A stretch of DNA of 64,000 nucleotides, taken from Chlamydoabsidia padenii. Taxonomy: Eukaryota > Mucoromycota > Mucoromycetes > Mucorales > Cunninghamellaceae. The notes below the pieces were generated by a model. The model did no database searches, was not told where the DNA came from, and was given only the letters and a program-made list of their open reading frames with translations. The DNA is taken from contig JAIWND010000046.1 of NCBI GenBank assembly GCA_025330725.1, positions 62,001 through 126,000 on the forward strand, read 5' to 3'. Positions 58,020 to 64,000 of this stretch are shown piece by piece; within the stretch, counting starts at the first letter, position 1; each line of letters opens with the position of its first letter. Made by a program: the position numbers and the translations under genes.

Positions 58020-60015
58020 TCATTGGGAGAATCGCTTTCTTGCATGTCTAGAGATAAAGTTGATCGACCCCTCCCACGAGCCGGAATCCGAATCATTTTG
58101 TGATGGAGAGGAGGATGCTTGGAATTTATTATGCTTTGTCAAAGGAAAACAATTGGTTGTTGTTGTTGTTGTAGAGTGATCGTCGTCAAATATCAACCCA
58201 CGACAAGGTAAAACCAAATTGAGTGAGCGATCATACATCCAAGGTAATAATCGTTGATCAAACAGTGTAGGTTGTTGATTTTGTAGTTGTGAAACGAGTG
58301 TCTGGTTTCGAATGTTGGATTGTGGATGTACTATCATGGTCAAGTATTGATTTTGTAAAGGTGAGGAGAGTGAAGGTCGTGAAGAGAATGATAATGAGGA
58401 AGACATGGTGGAAGACGACGGTGAAGGTGATTCCAAAGTGCTACTACCATTATCATTATTACTATTAATATCATCGTCGTCATCACTCCATATAAGTGAT
58501 ATTGGTGTTGGCGATAATTGAGGTGATGTTGATTGCAATAGAGTCCTTGCTTGTATTACTGGCTTTTTCTGTGCATCAGATGGTATTTTCGTGTTTGGTA
58601 GTATTGGATCTTGTATAATAACTGGTGTGTCAGAAGGAGTCGATTCCTTTTTCTGTTGTTGATTCTTCTTTTTCACTGGTATCGTCGTCGTCGTCGTCGT
58701 CGTCGTCTCTGATCTATTAGCCTGTCGACATTTCCGTTTCCTTGATGAGGTACCATAATGAATCGTCCATTCATCCATTAACCCACTAGCAATATCAGGT
58801 CGATTTAACCAAGCCAGTAAACTCTTTGCCGACAATCGATCCTTTGGTTCAGTTCTAAGACAAAAAAACAGTAACTGGCGAGACAGTGGACCGACTACAT
58901 CTTGTTTGACATGTTTTTCAATCCTCTTGTCCGTCCCCACCGTTTGACGAAGCAATGTTAGATCCCGTTCATACATCAATCCATGCCAAGGTTCTGTGTT
59001 CGTAAACAATTTCCAAATCAATACACCCACCGAATACATATCTTCAGCCACAGGATCCACCAACCATGGTAAGACATCATCATTAGACATACTGAGTGGT
59101 AACGTTTTGATGGAGCGATAACACCAGTACGCTTGATCTGGTTTTGTCGATATCAAGGGTAGTTTCATACATTGTTTCTCCAATTCCTGTCTTGTTGTTC
59201 CACCCACATACCAATGATAGACATCACTCGGTTTGGCCAAGGTAGCTCGACCAAAATCAATCAAAGTTACTTTTGCTTGTTTCGTCGTCTTGTTATTATC
59301 GATTTCATCCACCATAAAATTCGTATCAGAGATATCCCTGTGTGCGATCCCTTGTTGATGGATACACTGCAAACACCCGAGAATTTGTCGAATCAAATCC
59401 ATTTTTTCAAATGCCGAAAGGTGATGATGTGTATGAGAGTGAGTGTATTCTTTCAAGGTTTGTGTGTATTTTTGCACTAGCAAGCCAGAGAGGTGATTGT
59501 GAATGTCGGGATCGTCTTGGTTGTTGTAGAGTATTTGGTGTAAGTTGCCAATCTGTTCTTGTCCTTTTAATTTCAGTAAACAGACAACTTCAGTAACACG
59601 TTGGGAGGAGGTCATGTGTTGTCGAAACGATTGTACTACTTGATTGTCAATGGTGTGTAGGTGACGGACTTGTTTGTAATGACCGACGGCGTCGGGCCGT
59701 TCGTTTGCATCGCTCAAGTAGTGTTCCAAGGATGCCATATCCACCCCTTTTGATAGAGCATCTACGTAAAAAACAACCACATTAGAATAACCTTTTTTTT
59801 TTTTTTTTTTTTTTTTGTTTCAAACCATGTTTCATTTCAAACTTACACTTTTTCAAACTTTGAAGTAGAAGAGTAGTATGCTGATCATCAGTATTGTTGC
59901 CACTTGAAAAGAGGTCCGTATCATCACTGTGGTTATTCTTGGCTTGTTCGTCAATTTTCTGTTGCTTATTTTGTTCTTGTTGTTGTTCAAAGAATGTAAA
60001 GGATTCTGATTCCAT
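58020..60015 (-). CDS. Protein kinase, atypical N-lobe (FunK1-like?)
   Basis: Exons 60015-59847 and 59761-58020 give 636 residues. The catalytic lobe is clear: CIHQQGIAHRDISDTNFMVD (HRD at about 197-199), VTLIDFGRATLAK (DFG about 225-227), MYSVGVLIWKLFTNTEPW (alpha F with Asp) and a C-lobe ending near residue 395. The HRDIS-N form and the place of the APE motif (AYWCYRS) recall fungal-specific FunK1 kinases. No glycine loop or clear VAIK lysine is visible before EVVCLLKLKG, so the ATP-binding N-lobe is either very divergent or reduced. The C-terminal 240 residues are low-complexity with Thr/Gln/Ser runs and a basic RKRKCRQ cluster. The substrate is unknown. The intron has 23 T on the plus strand. 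Confidence 0.8.
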
Positions 60016-60204
60016 GCAGGGAGGGTACGATTGTAAAAAGATGTGGAAGGAATGAAGAGAACAATGAAAAGATAGTGGAAAAAACGACAAAAGTTATTTG
60101 GCTTGATACAGTACTACCTCGTCACGATTTTCACGAAATCGGCGATTAAAATTGACAAAAGAAGCTTAGTCAATGCATTAACCTGGTCATTTCTTTTGAT
60201 TGAC

Positions 60205-63200
60205 TTACCTGTAAGGTTGATAGGTTTTATCGTTACGTAAAGTTGATATTGACGTTAAATTTGGAGGAGGAGGAGGAGAAGAAGAAGGAGGAGGAGAAAC
60301 CTGATGACAGAAAATGCCTGGACGAGGGTTACTTTTCATGATACAAGTAGCACGGTGATGAATATTGTTGGAAACGTTGACATCCCGATTCCACACAGTG
60401 TTGCAGCCTTGGCAGACCAGCACCGAGTGTAATTTCGAAGTTTCATACACGGCTTTGTTTATCATGTTTCTTGTATGGCATTTGCTGTAGACCTAAGGTA
60501 AATTACATTAGTAAGTTAGTACTATATATCAGATACTACTTTATTTGTTCATACCTTTGAAGTATACGCTTCATTGATTGGAACAATCACCAGTTTCCCA
60601 TCCATTTCTGCTTGTTTGAGAACCTTTTGGACGTGGGACCACATACCTGATTTCGTACCTTTCATCGTCACACTGAAGCTTCCATCACCAAATGCCAGCA
60701 CAGGAATAGTAGAGGTGCGAGTGAAGGGTTTGTTGTAATGATGGCTACTGTTAGAGTAATGAGAATCATTAGTATCAGTATCATCTACATATATCTTATT
60801 TTTTGTTTTACTTACTCTTCATGATTTGATGTTTTTGGGTTGGGCGTAGATCTGCGATTGTATTTGTATCCACTATCAATAAAATTCTTCACTAATTCAC
60901 AATCCATCTTTTGTCTACAGGAGTAATTGAGTAGTCGTTCTTCAGCATACAAGGCATTCCCGTAGTGAGCAAGCAGAGGATCCAGATTGTTCAAAATGTA
61001 GACTATGGCTTGCATATACTTTGTTGACGAGCTTGTTTTTGTGGTTGATATGTTGGATTCAATTGGTGAGATGCCGTCAATACGTTTTCGTAGCTTTTGA
61101 TTTTGTAATCGTATAGTCCGTTCCACACTTTGCACGCCATTCCTTGGTTGAGAGTTTTCGATATTCGAACTGTCCATCAGTTGCACAATAGATATCCTTG
61201 ATTCCAGGATCCACGGCTCAAAGACGAAAATGGTTGTTTAAATGCTGCTGATGTAGATGGTTCCTGTTGAAGTCGTCCATGTCGAGGTCAGACAGAGTTG
61301 ATTTGGTGGTTTGTCTTGTAAATCGCACGTCGGCCGTATAGCCGTCGGTAGATATCGAATTGGTAAAGATAGGTAGTCGTTGTCTGGGGTCGCCTTCAAT
61401 TTGATCCAGATTTTCCTTGCTAAGATAGTAAAACATTAAATTGTTTAGTTAATGCAATACCCATGTGTGTGTATGTGTGTGTTTTTTATTTGTTTTTTTT
61501 TGTTTTTTTTTTTCTAACAGTTCCGTACCATGATTTAAGTCACACTTTTGCAAAATCGAAGAAATTTTAAAAGGTTTGACAATCTTCCCGGATTCTGTGT
61601 ATGCCTTTTTTGGTTGATACATGAGGTCTATCACTAACCACCTTGTTGAGAAGTAGGACCAGAGTGTTGATAGTAATAGTAACAAATGACATCCGGAAGG
61701 ATCGTTTCGGAAGTAGATCAAAGAGTGAATGATACTTGGCTTTTGAGAGCAGGCAATCGTCGCGAAATATAGTGGTGTCACCGGATTTGAGAAGGAGGCT
61801 GTTAGCGATTCGTGATCTTGCGGTGATTATGAGGGTAGATAGCGCACCTTCCAATGCAGGAGGTATTGCGATGGAGAAGTGAGGAGGACGACCGTCGTTG
61901 GTGTTAATCTGCTGGAGAACAACTTTCACTACTTTTTGCCGTTTCCTTTTCCGCATTGTCTTGAAGTCTTCGTTCCCTTGTAGTTGTTCATAAAGCCACC
62001 CTGTAGACACTTGATCCACCAATTCGCTTGTAGTTTCTTGATTATTCCTGTCATACTGTTGAGCGATTTTCTAAAGAACCTCCATATAATCAGAGACTTT
62101 GTTGGTCAAAGAAGCTGCTGTGATTGGTACCGGTCCCAGATCTTCGCTGCGCACTATTTCATCAAGTTGACTTGCCAATTCATCCGTTTTTTCAATACTT
62201 GTCGGCCAGTACGGTGTTGTCGCACCAGTGAGTCGGTCATACAAATAGAGGGCAAGCTTCTTGACAGCTTTGTTAGTGATGTTCTAAATTAATATCAAAT
62301 TTGTTTGTCATGGTGGGTACATTGAATCCGATCAGTATTCTATTTTTATTTTTATTTTTTTTTACCTTTACTTGACGACGAAGACAATGTTCAAGAAAGC
62401 GGATACATTTATTTTCAAATGTTTCCACCACCAAGTTCTTCACCGATGTAGCCATTGACAACGCCAGATCCACCAGGGAGGAAGAGTAGGTGGTTTCATG
62501 AGGTGACTTTTCCATATATAGATCTTGGCGAGGGAATTGTCGGCCATATTCGTCAAATAGTGCTTCCATAACGTGCTTGGGTACCTTCTTGTTTTTATTC
62601 GTGACCTTTTTACCAATTACCAGCTGGATACATCCATACATGAAGTGCGCTGAGAACATCATCGGACACATCCCACGGAGGTCTTGGCTAGATTCGGGAG
62701 GGTCTTCAATAGGGAGGTTTTCAATCAACGGGAGGTCGTGTTCACCAATAACATCACTAACATTTTCGCCTTCTTGACCAACATCTTCACCACGAGCACC
62801 ACCAACACCATGAATAATTGCAGCCTGGGAGTCGCCATAATCAAGAGAATGTTGAATGGATTCTAGGGCTACCGACAATTCACTGTAATCAATGCTTCTT
62901 GAATTATCGTGGCCTTGAGTAGCTTCATGATATGTGAGAACAGTAGATGTTGCCACCACATTGTCGTCGATAACTGGAGACTGGAAAGGCATGTTGAGTC
63001 CACTTTGTATTTCCCCTAATGTAACAATGGATGCTGTAGGCGAGGTGTTCAAGGTTCCAACCACTATGATACGACCAGTACACCGAATATTACCACCAAT
63101 AGTAGCATTTTTATAGCAAATCAGGTCACCTTCAGTAAAAAATAAGTCTTGACCAATAACCATGTCTCCATACACCTTGATGTCACCTTTGGCAGTCAAA

Positions 63201-64000
63201 GATTCCGATACATTCAACGATTCACAAGTCAATTCATCGAGGGAGGTCAAAGATCCACCGCAAACCGTTCCATGAGAAGCGAAGACATTTCCACCAGCAA
63301 GAATCTTGGCATCCACTGTGACATTTCCATCGCATGCTAGATTGCCTAATACAATTGCGTCGTTTTTGATGTAAATATCACCACCAGAAGTGATTTTACC
63401 CTGCACGTTGATTAAGACCCCTGATTTGATTTGCCCCGTTGCCAAAAGATTCCCAAGTATGAAGATACCACCAGCTTTGATCAGATCACCATTGTGCACG
63501 TAATCCCCATTATGTACGAGAGGAGGAGTCATTGTTTCAGCTGTAGATAAAGGCATTGGTTCATCAGTAGTTGAAGGTGGTATTGTTTCAGTTGAAGATA
63601 AAGGAGGATTGTCGTGTTCTAGTTGCTTCATAAAGTAGTAGTTCACAAACATTTGCGTCTTTATCATTAGTCCGAGCCTTGAATCGATCCTTTTGTACTC
63701 CACCCAATTTGAGAATCTTGTCCAATGTCACTTTTCTTGTTGCTGTCGTTTGATTTGTACCATAGATAGCCCGTTTGAGATCTGCCAAGTTTATGTTGTG
63801 GAAGGGGCAAAAAATAGATGCGGTGTTGGAGTGAGCCATGACATCGTTGTAGACATTTGCGTTGACACACACCTTGCAACGCTCAGAGTCTTCATTTCGT
63901 TGTTCCAATCGGAGAGCCCGGGATCCTTCAGCCTTTTGTCTTTTCGTTGCTGCTTTTTGTGCGTCAGACTGTTTTCGCTTTGTCGTTCTTGGTGTTTCTA
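60205..64000 (-). pseudogene. Fanzor family A with N-terminal beta-solenoid domain (copy 7), extends past right edge
   Basis: Read from the right edge downwards: a basic Lys/Arg/Ala region, a Cys/His motif CKVCVNANVYND...CPFHN (about 63815-63880), a glycine-rich beta-solenoid-like domain (62996-63514), an acidic linker, then Fanzor sequence: SAHFMYGCIQLVIGKKVTNK (about 62590-62660), IRSEDLGPVPIT-like block, STDGYTADVRFT (61345), RuvC-I AVDPGIKD (Asp 61209-61211), LAFGDGSFSVTM (about 60680), zinc ribbon, and RuvC-III NRDVNVSNNI (Asp 60382-60384). Lesions: a frame change near 63640, TAG 62071-62073, TGA 61218-61220 where Trp is expected before AVDPG, a frameshift near 61120 and Cys to Tyr in the first zinc pair (VYSKC, codon 60487-60489). 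Introns include about 62278-62365, 60731-60810 and 60493-60555. The beta-solenoid and the Fanzor N-terminus share one open exon (62366-63640). Confidence 0.75.
62996..63514 (-). other. Beta-solenoid-like (bactofilin-style) domain inside the Fanzor gene
   Basis: About 173 residues with a regular pattern of short hydrophobic strands separated by Gly/Asp/Asn turns, for example GGIFILGNLLATGQIKSGVL, GGDIYIKNDAIVLGNLACDG, LAGGNVFASHGTVCGGSL, GDMVIGQDLFFTEGDLICYK and GGNIRCTGRIIVVGTL. This pattern is that of right-handed beta-helices such as bactofilins or pectin-lyase-like solenoids. It is in frame with the Fanzor N-terminal block that follows. Fold assignment is from the repeat pattern only. Confidence 0.6.

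Noticed and set aside
62996..63514. Beta-solenoid region as bacterial contamination
   Set aside because: It shares an open exon with a Fanzor segment and is followed by fungal-type introns; base composition does not differ visibly from the surroundings.
1..64000. CRISPR array or bacterial operon structure
   Set aside because: No regularly spaced direct repeats, and genes are intron-containing and monocistronic.

Overview
The window comes from a filamentous fungus, most likely an early-diverging one (Mucoromycota). Evidence: short GT-AG introns of about 50-230 bp, AT-rich intergenic DNA, single-copy eukaryotic genes (ArfGAP Glo3, actin-related protein Arp6, prefoldin subunit 3, phosducin-like Plp2, CUE, RGS and protein-kinase proteins), and a dense load of eukaryotic transposons. 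The lineage is inferred from protein style, not from a search.

Host genes lie in islands: 3.9-5.1 kb (+, membrane/low-complexity protein), 5.8-7.6 kb (-, Glo3), 9.06-9.75 kb (+, secreted protein), 20.6-24.8 kb (acidic nuclear-type protein +, disordered Ser/Pro-rich protein -, Plp2 -), 32.3-37.5 kb (pepsin-like protein -, Arp6 -), 51.8-54.2 kb (prefoldin 3 +, CUE protein -) and 56.6-60.0 kb (RGS protein -, protein kinase -).

The rest is mostly mobile DNA. The striking component is a set of at least eight genes or relics related to Fanzor, the eukaryotic TnpB-like RNA-guided nucleases, seen at 0-1.3, 5.4-5.7, 10.3-10.7, 15.8-19.7, 35.5-35.7, 38.7-41.3, 55.2-56.2 (two pieces) and 60.2-64 kb. 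They fall into two families. Family A has RuvC-I WGxDPG, a GDG/GDA motif, a CxxC...CxxC zinc ribbon and RuvC-III DVNASRN. Family B is a larger, divergent protein with a DPG, a C2-C2 ribbon and RDANAA. Every copy I could examine carries stops, frameshifts or a lost zinc cysteine. The copy at the right edge joins a glycine-rich beta-solenoid-like domain to the Fanzor region in one open exon, which is the most unusual feature here.

Other elements: Mutator-like relics (11.3-13.6, 30.6-31.9, 45.5-47.1 kb), a DIRS-like fragment (25.3-26.5 kb), a decayed LINE (26.5-30.6 kb), a fresh 5'-truncated LINE with a 16-bp target duplication (42.5-45.4 kb) inside a Tc1/mariner element (41.27-45.47 kb) that itself split a Fanzor copy, a deletion derivative of another Tc1 element with 147-bp perfect inverted repeats (19.7-20.4 kb), and a divergent two-gene CACTA/Plavaka-like element (47.3-51.2 kb). 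Many stops look like C-to-T or G-to-A changes, often in CpA/TpG context. No rRNA, tRNA or CRISPR array was found.
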